A stretch of 12,446 bases of DNA from Prevotella sp. (GTDB taxonomy: Bacteria > Bacteroidota > Bacteroidia > Bacteroidales > Bacteroidaceae). The translations under genes were made by a program, and so were the position numbers. The stretch lies in the NCBI GenBank assembly GCA_017623335.1, contig JAGAPI010000192.1, positions 1 to 12,446 of the forward strand, written 5' to 3'. How positions within the stretch are numbered: position 1 is the first letter of the stretch; every line of letters starts with the position of its first letter. Below are positions 7,021-12,363 of this stretch, piece by piece. A model generated the notes under the pieces. The model saw only the letters and a list, made by a program, of their open reading frames with translations, was not told the DNA's origin and did no database searches.

Positions 7021-8028
7021 ATGGGACAGTTGGAAGAGCGTTACATAAGCCTGCTGACGGATTTTGGCTTCAAGAGGATTTTCGGCACACGCCCGAACAA
7101 GGATCTGCTTGTGAATTTCCTCAACTCGATGTTCAACGGCGAACAGGTGATTACCGACGTGCGCTACCTTAACAGCGAGCACGTGGGCGACGTGTTCGCC
7201 GAGCGCCGCGCCATCTTCGACGTGTACTGCGAGAACGAGCGCGGCGAGAAGTTCATAGTGGAGATGCAGAACGCATACCAAAAGCACTTCAAGGACCGCT
7301 CGCTGTACTACGCCACGTTCCCCATACGCGAGCAGGCTCCCAAGGATGCCAGCTGGAACTTCCAGCTCAACCACGTCTACATCGTGGCGCTGCTCAACTT
7401 CGACCTCAAGGAGCCGGCGTTCAACCCGAACGACATCACCCACGACGTGGGACTGATGGACAAGAAGACGCTCAGGGTGTTCAACGACAAGCTGTCGTTC
7501 AAGTACGTGGAGATAGCGAAATTCGACAAGACGGAGGCGGAGCTTGTCACGCTCTACGACAAGTGGCTGTTTGCGCTCAAGAACATATCGTATCTCGACA
7601 AGCGTCCCGACTCGTTCCGTGAGCGCGTCTTCAGCAAGCTGTTCGACGAGGCGGAGATTGCAAGGTTCAATCCTCAGGAGCTGCACGAGTACGAGGACAG
7701 CCTAAAGGCATACCGCGACATAAAGAACTCCATCGACACGGCTCTGGAGCTGGGACGTGAGCAGGGACTTGCCGAGGGCATCGAGCAGGGGCGTGCCGAG
7801 GGAAGAGCCGAAGGAAGAGCGGAAGGACGTGCGGAAGGACGTGCGGAAGGACGTGCCGAGGGAAGAGCGGAAGGACGTGCCGAGGGAAGAGCGGAAGGAC
7901 GTGCCGAGGGCATCGAGCAGGGGCGTGCACAAATAGTTCTCTCCATGCTCGCCAAAGGCTTGGACATCACTGCGGTGTCAGAACTTACGGGATTGTCGGT
8001 GGAGGATATACGCACATTGCAGAAATAA
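7021..8028 (+). CDS. Rpn/PDDEXK_2-family PD-(D/E)XK nuclease with RAEG repeat tail
   Basis: This 335-aa protein belongs to the Rpn (recombination-promoting nuclease) / PD-(D/E)XK nuclease-family transposase group. The N-terminal motif TDFGFKRIFG (13-22) is diagnostic, and the nuclease core is visible as D67 (FDVYC) and E81-x-Q83 (FIVEMQ). A helical linker follows. The C-terminal domain begins near residue 229 (AYRDIKNSIDTALELG) and contains IEQG, then ten consecutive RAEG units encoded at 7792-7911, IEQG again, and the end MLAKGLDITAVSELTGLSVEDIRTLQK. E. coli Rpn proteins are toxic nucleases with anti-phage activity, restrained by a small C-terminal product. In this gene I find no in-frame ATG, GTG or TTG between the GTG at 7507 and the ATG in SMLAKG (about 7945), so an internal start ahead of the tail domain is not evident. 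The adjacent small ORF may supply that product. Confidence 0.9.
   Translation: MGQLEERYISLLTDFGFKRIFGTRPNKDLLVNFLNSMFNGEQVITDVRYLNSEHVGDVFAERRAIFDVYCENERGEKFIVEMQNAYQKHFKDRSLYYATFPIREQAPKDASWNFQLNHVYIVALLNFDLKEPAFNPNDITHDVGLMDKKTLRVFNDKLSFKYVEIAKFDKTEAELVTLYDKWLFALKNISYLDKRPDSFRERVFSKLFDEAEIARFNPQELHEYEDSLKAYRDIKNSIDTALELGREQGLAEGIEQGRAEGRAEGRAEGRAEGRAEGRAEGRAEGRAEGRAEGRAEGIEQGRAQIVLSMLAKGLDITAVSELTGLSVEDIRTLQK
7792..7911 (+). repeat. 12-bp coding minisatellite (ten RAEG units)
   Basis: Ten in-frame 12-bp units encode Arg-Ala-Glu-Gly. They differ only by synonymous changes (cgt/aga, gcc/gcg, gag/gaa), often in alternating order, which suggests expansion by slippage or unequal exchange of larger blocks. 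Both sides are bordered by codons for IEQG. The downstream copy of the tail has only two units. Confidence 0.95.
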
Positions 8029-8031
8029 TAA

Positions 8032-8277
8032 ATGATAAAAGACATGGAGCAGGCATACCGCGACATAAAAAACTCCATCGACACGGCTCTGGAGCTCGGG
8101 CGTGAGCAGGGGCTTGCCGAGGGCATCGAGCAGGGAAGAGCCGAAGGGCGTGCCGAAGGCATCGAGCAAGGGCGTGCACAAATAGTTCTCTCCATGCTCG
8201 CAAAAGGCTTGGACATCGCTACGGTGTCAGAGCTTACGGGATTGTCGGTGGAGGAAATACGCACATTGCAGAAATAA
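8032..8277 (+). CDS. Small protein duplicating the C-terminal domain of the upstream nuclease (candidate RpnS-like antitoxin)
   Basis: This 81-aa ORF begins with a unique MIKDMEQ and then repeats the tail of the nuclease: AYRDIKNSIDTALELG, IEQG, two RAEG units, IEQG, and MLAKGLDIATVSELTGLSVEEIRTLQK. At DNA level it matches 7706-8028 except for the number of 12-bp units and about nine base differences, nearly all synonymous or conservative, so the frame has been kept. It starts 3 bases after the nuclease stop in the same frame, suggesting translational coupling. By analogy with E. coli RpnS it could bind and inhibit the full-length nuclease. The other explanation is a decayed tandem paralogue of which only the 3' end remains. 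The ORF itself is clear; its expression and function are inferred. Confidence 0.7.
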   Translation: MIKDMEQAYRDIKNSIDTALELGREQGLAEGIEQGRAEGRAEGIEQGRAQIVLSMLAKGLDIATVSELTGLSVEEIRTLQK

Positions 8278-8649
8278 AAACAGAAAATAAGGATGGGGAG
8301 GATTTTGTGCTCCGTTGTGGGCGTTTTGCGACCGATGTGTCTAAAATCATGTTAAAATACTGACTATAAAGTTAAATTTCAATATTTTTTGCGCGAACTT
8401 TCGGGGGGGGAGTATGGCTCTGCCCATATTTTTTATTAACTTTGCAGAAGCTAAGCTGCACCTCGGCATAGCCTCTCAAGCAAGCTTGATGGCTCTGCTC
8501 TCGGTTTGCATTAACTTTGCAGAAGTTAAGCTGCACCTCGGCATAGCATTCAAGCAAGCTTGATGCTCTGCTCTCGGTTTGCATTAACTTTGCAGAAGAA
8601 AAAAAACTAAAATCTGTGAATAAATAAAACTAAAAGATAATAAAAAAAT
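8278..8649 (+). promoter_or_regulatory. Intergenic region with tandem promoter-bearing repeats upstream of the BspA-like gene
   Basis: This 372-base gap has no supported gene. It contains a G8 tract at 8403-8410 and a tandem direct repeat: unit one 8436-8510 (75 bases), unit two 8511-8583 (73 bases) and the first 15 bases of a third unit. Each unit begins TTAACTTTGCAGAAG, so three TAACTTTG -7 boxes occur at 8437-8444, 8512-8519 and 8585-8592. Boxes two and three have a TTG 22-23 bp upstream, within AAGCAAGCTTG. The last box lies about 57 bases before the ATG at 8650. Minus-strand ORFs over this repeat are artefacts. Confidence 0.75.
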
Positions 8650-10116
8650 ATGGGAAAGAAAATTCTATTTGCAGTCATGGCTCTGTTGGTCATGGCTACG
8701 GGGAAAATTTGGGCGGAAGATACTGCCGAAAAGAAAGCCTACGCGGTTTTGCATTCAAATGAAGACGGTACAACCTACTCAATGCACTTTGTGAACACAA
8801 CTGATAACGTAAATACTGAAGGAAGTGGAGAGATAACAGTTGGAGGCGGCAGTGACGCTACCACTACAATAACACTTACATACACCAAGGCTTGGGAAAT
8901 AAAAGATGGAAATTATTGTGGATGGATATTCAACTTACATGATGAAAAAGCCCAAATCACCGAAGTTGTGTTTATGGAAAGTTTCAAGGATGTTAAGGTC
9001 AAGAGTTGTAATAGATGGTTTAATGGTTTTACAATGCTTGCAGAAATAAAAGGCATTGAAAATCTGGACACATCAGAGGTGACAGATATGGGCGATATGT
9101 TTTACAACTGCAGCAGTCTGAAGTCGCTTGACCTCAGAAGCTTCATCACATCAAACGTGCAATATATTCATTTTATGTTTGGGGGCTGCAGCAAACTGAC
9201 CGAGCTTGACCTCAGCAGCTTCAAAACATCAAACTTGACAAGTATGAATGGGATGTTTGACGGCTGCACCAACCTGAAAATACTGAATTTATCAGAAGTT
9301 AAAACAGCAGAAGATATTACTAAAATAATCGGGAAACTTCCAGAAAATAGCAATCCTGTGATATTCATTTCTAAAAACATAGAAAAGCCAACAACTGATA
9401 AGAATATAGTTGCTGAGAACGAAACCTGCGAGGAGTTCGTGATTGATGCCAACAACCTCACATCACTGAACATCCCATATTCTTTTTATGCAAACAAGAT
9501 TACGTTCGTGCGCACGTTCGCAGCAGGCAAGGCACAGACCGTCTGCCTGCCGTTTGCAGTGGAGAACACCGCCGAGTACGGCACGTTCTATGAATACAGC
9601 GGATATGACAGCGGCAGCGGCAATGTGAAGTTTAAAAAGGTTAGCGCAACTAATGCAAACAAGCCTTATCTGTTTATACCAGACGGCGAGGTGACGGAGA
9701 TAGTGACAGCGGGCGATGTAAACGCAACGGCAAACAATGCCGAAGACGGCTGTTTCTTCGGCGTTTACAAGAAAAAGGTGTTCACTCAGGAGGAAGCCGA
9801 TGAAGGCACTTGCTACGGCTGGGCCGGCGGCGAATTCCGCAGAGCGGGAGCGGGTGCGAGCGTGGCTGCCTGCCGGGCTTACATAAGGCTGCCGAGAGAG
9901 ACTACCGGCGGCAGCCCTGCCCCGGCGCGCCTGTCGGTGGAGCTTGACGGCGGAGCCACAGGGATAGAGGCAGCGACGGAGAAGGAAAAGGGCACCGCCA
10001 AAAGCGGCGCCAACAGTGGCACGGAGGCGCCGGCGTATAGCCTGCAGGGGCAGCGCGTGGGCGGCAGCTACAAGGGCGTGGTGATAAAGAACGGCAAGAA
10101 GATGATTGTGAAGTGA
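8650..10116 (+). CDS. Secreted BspA-like (DUF285 leucine-rich repeat) surface protein
   Basis: This 488-aa protein begins with a Sec signal peptide (about residues 1-22: KK, a hydrophobic core, then WA before ED), with no lipobox cysteine. After a beta-rich N-terminal part, residues about 135-220 hold DUF285/BspA-type repeats of about 26 aa, such as LDLSSFKTSNLTSMNGMFDGC; related units contain MFYNCSSL and MFGGCSKL. A C-terminal segment ends in YSLQGQRV and KGVVIKNGKKMIVK (463-488), the ending common on Prevotella secreted proteins and possibly a sorting or anchoring signal. BspA-like proteins mediate adhesion and host or bacterial contacts. The 5' half is AT-rich while the last third (from about 9780) is clearly GC-rich, so the gene looks mosaic. 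The exact ligand cannot be told from sequence. Confidence 0.82.
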   Translation: MGKKILFAVMALLVMATGKIWAEDTAEKKAYAVLHSNEDGTTYSMHFVNTTDNVNTEGSGEITVGGGSDATTTITLTYTKAWEIKDGNYCGWIFNLHDEKAQITEVVFMESFKDVKVKSCNRWFNGFTMLAEIKGIENLDTSEVTDMGDMFYNCSSLKSLDLRSFITSNVQYIHFMFGGCSKLTELDLSSFKTSNLTSMNGMFDGCTNLKILNLSEVKTAEDITKIIGKLPENSNPVIFISKNIEKPTTDKNIVAENETCEEFVIDANNLTSLNIPYSFYANKITFVRTFAAGKAQTVCLPFAVENTAEYGTFYEYSGYDSGSGNVKFKKVSATNANKPYLFIPDGEVTEIVTAGDVNATANNAEDGCFFGVYKKKVFTQEEADEGTCYGWAGGEFRRAGAGASVAACRAYIRLPRETTGGSPAPARLSVELDGGATGIEAATEKEKGTAKSGANSGTEAPAYSLQGQRVGGSYKGVVIKNGKKMIVK

Positions 10117-10198
10117 GGACTTCGGGGAGAGAGCAATAGGGCTTCGGGGAGAGTAAGGGCCCCGGAGATAGTAATGATTTAAAAAAAAGATAAAGGAC

Positions 10199-10357
10199 AT
10201 GACAGAGACAAAGAGAAAATACGTGAAGCCGCAGATGACGGTGATAGAGGTGGACATGCAGCAGATGATCTGCACGAGCCCGGGGGGCGAAATCCAGACC
10301 TTCAGCCGCAAAAGGGCGGACACGGAGTATGATTATTATGAAGGCGAGTTTGAGTGA
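10199..10357 (+). CDS. Small hypothetical peptide (52 aa) with YxxP leader-like motif
   Basis: The ORF starts 82 bases after the BspA-like gene, is preceded by AAAGGAC, and ends before a strong terminator, so it is probably the last gene of that transcript. The product begins MTETKRKYVKPQMTVIEVDM, continues QQMICTSPGGE, and ends in an acidic, tyrosine-rich tail (DTEYDYYEGEFE). There is no signal peptide. Short proteins with an N-terminal KxYxxP followed by a hydrophobic stretch are common next to secreted-protein genes in Bacteroidales, but their role is unknown to me. The YxxPxM pattern resembles leaders of some ribosomally made modified peptides, yet no modification enzyme is nearby. It is too short for a confident family call. 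Confidence 0.6.
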   Translation: MTETKRKYVKPQMTVIEVDMQQMICTSPGGEIQTFSRKRADTEYDYYEGEFE

Positions 10358-10382
10358 AACTCGGCGCATGTAGAACAGCTAT

Positions 10383-10423
10383 ACTCCCCGGGGCGACATT
10401 GCCCCGGGGAGTTTTGTTTTTTT
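10383..10423 (+). terminator. Rho-independent terminator after the surface-protein unit
   Basis: A 12-bp perfect stem (ACTCCCCGGGGC at 10383-10394 with GCCCCGGGGAGT at 10401-10412) encloses the 6-base loop GACATT and is followed by TTTGTTTTTTT. It lies 25 bases after the 52-aa ORF. No T-run follows on the minus strand, so it should work mainly for plus-strand transcripts. Confidence 0.93.
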
Positions 10424-10470
10424 GAACAGTAATGCCAAGAAATGAACCGGACATTACTATTCAAAATCAC

Positions 10471-10902
10471 TCACGGCATGAGGTAGCAGTACTCGCCGCA
10501 GGAGAAGCAGGGACATGCCTTGGTTACTCCGGGCAGCTCGTTGTGCCCCACGATGTATGCCTTGGGGAACAGCCGGTGGAGCTTCTGCAGCAGTTCGTGG
10601 AGCATGGCTCGCTGCTCGGGCGTGCGCGTGTCGGCAGGGCGTCCGGCGGCATCGAGCCCGCCCTCGTAGCACACTCCGATGCTGCAGCGGTTGAAGCCCT
10701 TGGCATGTGCCCCCACTTCGAGGAGCCTGCGGTGCTGGGTCACCTCTCCGCTCTTGCGTATGTAGAAGTGATAGCCTATGGTGCGGAAGCCGCGCGCCTT
10801 GTGGTCGCGCATCATCTGTTCCACGGTGTAGTTGCGGTTGACGCGTGTGGCGGAGCAGTGGACGACGATGAAGCGCACGGCATCGGCGCCGCTCATCATC
10901 AT
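10471..10902 (-). CDS. N-acetylmuramoyl-L-alanine amidase (T7-lysozyme type)
   Basis: This is an Amidase_2 family zinc amidase that cleaves the bond between MurNAc and L-alanine in peptidoglycan. From the ATG at 10902 the product has 143 aa. Zinc ligands H15 (VVHCSAT), H120 (GHNELPG) and C130 (KACPC), with the catalytic residues Y44 (GYHF) and K128, match T7 lysozyme in order and nearly in number. There is no signal peptide, as in phage-type amidases. The frame stays open to a GTG at 10995 and an ATG at 10989, which would add about 30 atypical residues. I prefer 10902 because GGAGG lies 5 bases upstream of three consecutive ATG codons and the family normally starts just before the VVHC strand. 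It is the last gene of the DUF4248/HU-like/smalltalk/amidase cassette. Confidence 0.9.
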   Translation of the reverse strand: MMMSGADAVRFIVVHCSATRVNRNYTVEQMMRDHKARGFRTIGYHFYIRKSGEVTQHRRLLEVGAHAKGFNRCSIGVCYEGGLDAAGRPADTRTPEQRAMLHELLQKLHRLFPKAYIVGHNELPGVTKACPCFSCGEYCYLMP

Positions 10903-10991
10903 GCCTTCCTCCACCCCGGTGAGGAGAGAGCGCTCGTTGAGCACCTCTTCCTCGCCGCCGATAATGATGGGAAATGTGTAGGTAATCATAG

Positions 10992-11084
10992 TCACATACA
11001 GCTTTGTACTGCGAAACAGCCCAGTATGGTTGTAAGCACAGTGATTACGACGTTAATTACTTTCTTCCAGGTTTCTTTCTTCAT
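10992..11084 (-). CDS. Smalltalk protein (30 aa)
   Basis: This short minus-strand gene translates to MKKETWKKVINVVITVLTTI followed by LGCFAVQSCM. It has a basic start, a single hydrophobic stretch and two cysteines near the end, which I recognise as the smalltalk family found between an HU-like gene and an amidase in Bacteroidales islands. It may be a small membrane protein or lipoprotein-like peptide (LGC); its function is not known. Its stop overlaps the possible GTG start of the amidase frame, suggesting co-translation with the region downstream. Confidence 0.85.
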   Translation of the reverse strand: MKKETWKKVINVVITVLTTILGCFAVQSCM

Positions 11085-11140
11085 AGTGTTGAGTGTTTAG
11101 TGTTTAGTGTTTTGTGTTAAGTGTGGAGTGAGGAGTGTTT
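11085..11140. repeat. 7-bp tandem repeat (8 units)
   Basis: Eight consecutive 7-base units with consensus AGTGTTT fill exactly the gap between the HU-like stop and the smalltalk ATG; some units have one or two changes (AGTGTTG, AGTGTGG, AGTGAGG, TGTGTTA). Confidence 0.85.
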
Positions 11141-11619
11141 TACAGTCCGCTGCCTCCGGTGTCGGTGCTGTCACCGCCGGTGCCGGTGCTTCCTGGCTCC
11201 TCCTCGTTGCGTCGCGGGCTCCTGTAGTCGGGGCTCTCCACGAGGCTTGCGTCCTTGAGGTTGGCGATGGAGAACTCGCCCGTGGCTCGTGAGCTGAGGT
11301 GAACGTTGGTGATGTTCTTCGCCACGGTCCACTCCTTGGGGTCCTTCTCTCCCTTGCTCTTCACCTTGAGCGAGAAGATGGCGAGGTCGTCGATTTTCAC
11401 CTTGCGCCCCTGGAGCACCATCTCCTTGATGCACGACACCATGTCGGTGAGTATCCCTTTGATGAGCCCCTTGGAGTAAGGGCTGTTGTGCTCCGACATG
11501 TGCTTCGACAGTTCGTCGAGCACCATTGTGGGTTCTTCGTGTCTCACTGCTCCGTACCACAGGTTCTCGTCCTTGGTCATGGGATTGCTTTTCTGTACCA
11601 GTTGAAATTTCAGTGCCAT
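11140..11619 (-). CDS. HU-like (HU-HIG) DNA-binding protein
   Basis: This 159-aa protein belongs to the Bacteroidetes HU-related family with an extended N-terminal part. MALKFQLVQKSNP is followed by an HU-like helical half (LDELSKHMSEHNSPYSKGLIKGIL) and a beta-arm region (GRKVKIDDLAIFSLKVKSKGEKDP). The C-terminal 30 residues are low-complexity Gly/Ser/Thr (TGTGGDSTDTGGSGL). HU-type proteins bend DNA; a role in the element's own DNA transactions is plausible but inferred. It has a promoter at 11792-11799 and a long structured leader, and it is followed by smalltalk and the amidase. Confidence 0.9.
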   Translation of the reverse strand: MALKFQLVQKSNPMTKDENLWYGAVRHEEPTMVLDELSKHMSEHNSPYSKGLIKGILTDMVSCIKEMVLQGRKVKIDDLAIFSLKVKSKGEKDPKEWTVAKNITNVHLSSRATGEFSIANLKDASLVESPDYRSPRRNEEEPGSTGTGGDSTDTGGSGL

Positions 11620-11678
11620 AGTTTTGTTGTTGGATTTTTAGTTGTTTTACTTTGTGTTGACAGTCTCTACGTTGCCGC

Positions 11679-11733
11679 AAATCGCCGATTGGCGCGCTCA
11701 ATTCGGCGATTTGGAGTCCTCAATCGGCGATTT
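11679..11733 (-). promoter_or_regulatory. Competing hairpins in the HU-like gene leader
   Basis: Three related elements occur in the predicted 5' leader: AAATCGCCGATTG at 11679-11691 and two inverse copies, at 11699-11712 and 11722-11733. The first can pair with the second (13 bp, one bulged T, 7-base loop) or with the third (12 bp perfect, 31-base loop), but not both. The end is 60 bases from the HU-like ATG. Mutually exclusive folding suggests a regulatory leader; this is inferred. Confidence 0.5.
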
Positions 11734-11791
11734 AGCCGGCTGTAACCGCGACTGGCGGACCCGTAAGGCGTGTTTGTGTTTGTTTACAGTG

Positions 11792-11799
11792 CAAAGGTA
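11792..11799 (-). promoter_or_regulatory. -7 promoter box of the HU-like gene
   Basis: TACCTTTG on the minus strand matches TAnnTTTG and would give a leader of about 165 bases before the HU-like ATG. No clear -33 TTTG is found; the repeats at 11814-11852 begin 14 bases upstream of the box. Confidence 0.55.
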
Positions 11800-11813
11800 C
11801 GAAATTTCAGAAT

Positions 11814-11852
11814 CCCCGTGTCCGACATTGTCCGTAGATGTCCGACACGGGG
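11814..11852. repeat. Imperfect palindrome with three 10-bp-phased TGTCCG words
   Basis: Arms CCCCGTGTC-C-GACAT (11814-11828) and ATGTC-C-GACACGGGG (11838-11852) are complementary except for a central C-C mismatch, with a 9-base loop. TGTCCG recurs at 11819, 11829 and 11839, exactly one helical turn apart. On the plus strand a run of eight T follows from 11855, so it could terminate plus-strand transcription. Its place just upstream of the HU-like promoter also suits a regulator-binding site. Confidence 0.6.
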
Positions 11853-11865
11853 TGTTTTTTTTGCA

Positions 11866-12081
11866 TTACGGCTCTCCGAGGTGCTCGGTTATGAGCCTTA
11901 CCTGATGCGGGGTGTAGGTTTTTGCCTTCACGGCGGCGTTTGATTCCGCGAGCTTTTGGCAGAGGTCGGGGCAGCGGATTATCCACCGCCGCAGGTGGCG
12001 CAGGGCTGTGTCGCGGTCGGAGTCGGGGAAGTAGAGCAGCGCCAGCTCGTGCTTGTCGTATGTTCTTATTATAAATTTCAT
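11866..12081 (-). CDS. DUF4248 family protein
   Basis: This 71-aa protein starts MKFIIRTYDKHELALLYFPD and contains LRRWIIRCPDL and YTPHQVRLITEHLGEP, the pattern of DUF4248, a small Bacteroidetes family that recurs just upstream of HU-like, smalltalk and amidase genes in integrated elements. Its basic, helix-rich composition is compatible with nucleic-acid binding, but its function is unknown. The open frame extends to 12207, but that extension covers CACAGAG-rich repeat sequence, so the ATG at 12081, where the family normally begins, is chosen. Confidence 0.85.
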   Translation of the reverse strand: MKFIIRTYDKHELALLYFPDSDRDTALRHLRRWIIRCPDLCQKLAESNAAVKAKTYTPHQVRLITEHLGEP

Positions 12082-12363
12082 TTTTCTGATGTTTTTAGGG
12101 TATTTTTTTACCACAGAGACACAGAGAACACAGAGTTTTTTATCTGTATTCTGCCGTTGCATGATGATGCTCACAGAGAACAATGCCGACCGGCATTGCG
12201 GAGACACAGAGACTTCCTATCGTCGCGTGTGTAGCGATGGCGCAGGCTCTGTGTTCTCTAATGCCGACCGGCATTAACTCTGTACACTCCGCATAAAGCG
12301 CCAAGAGAAAAAACTCTGCAATCTATATTAAAATCCAAATAAATTAACGTTTTTAACACTTTT
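12082..12363. repeat. Gene-free region with inverted and CACAGAG repeats
   Basis: No gene is supported here. CACAGAG words cluster at 12111-12135 and recur around 12172 and 12205. AGAGAACACAGAG (12123-12135) has an exact inverted copy at 12247-12259. The palindromic 16-mer AATGCCGACCGGCATT occurs twice, at 12182-12197 and 12260-12275. This is the kind of structure seen in dispersed non-coding repeats or miniature elements. From about 12310 the sequence is AT-rich without a clear signal. Confidence 0.7.

Noticed and set aside
7792..7911. CRISPR array
   Set aside because: The units are contiguous 12-bp coding repeats without spacers.
7667..8264. Minus-strand ORFs across the RAEG array
   Set aside because: They translate the repeat in antisense, giving low-complexity Arg/Pro/Ser; the plus-strand frame has a full nuclease domain.
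8372..8584. Minus-strand ORF of 70 codons over the tandem repeat
   Set aside because: Its internal repetition (CYAEVQLNFCKVN, GYAEVQLSFCKVN) merely mirrors the promoter-bearing DNA repeat; such ORFs are typical artefacts.
9463..10369. Minus-strand ORFs over the end of the BspA-like gene
   Set aside because: Antisense of a GC-rich coding stretch; the plus strand has a signal peptide, known repeats and a conserved C-terminal motif.
10428..10458. Short inverted repeat AGTAATG / CATTACT
   Set aside because: Only 7 bp with a 17-base loop and no T-run; not convincing as a terminator for the amidase.
11642..11905. Plus-strand ORF of 87 codons between HU-like and DUF4248 genes
   Set aside because: It runs through the leader hairpins and palindrome, and its repetition comes from those elements.
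12082..12207. N-terminal extension of the DUF4248 protein
   Set aside because: It covers CACAGAG-type repeat DNA and is atypical for the family; the ATG at 12081 begins the conserved part.
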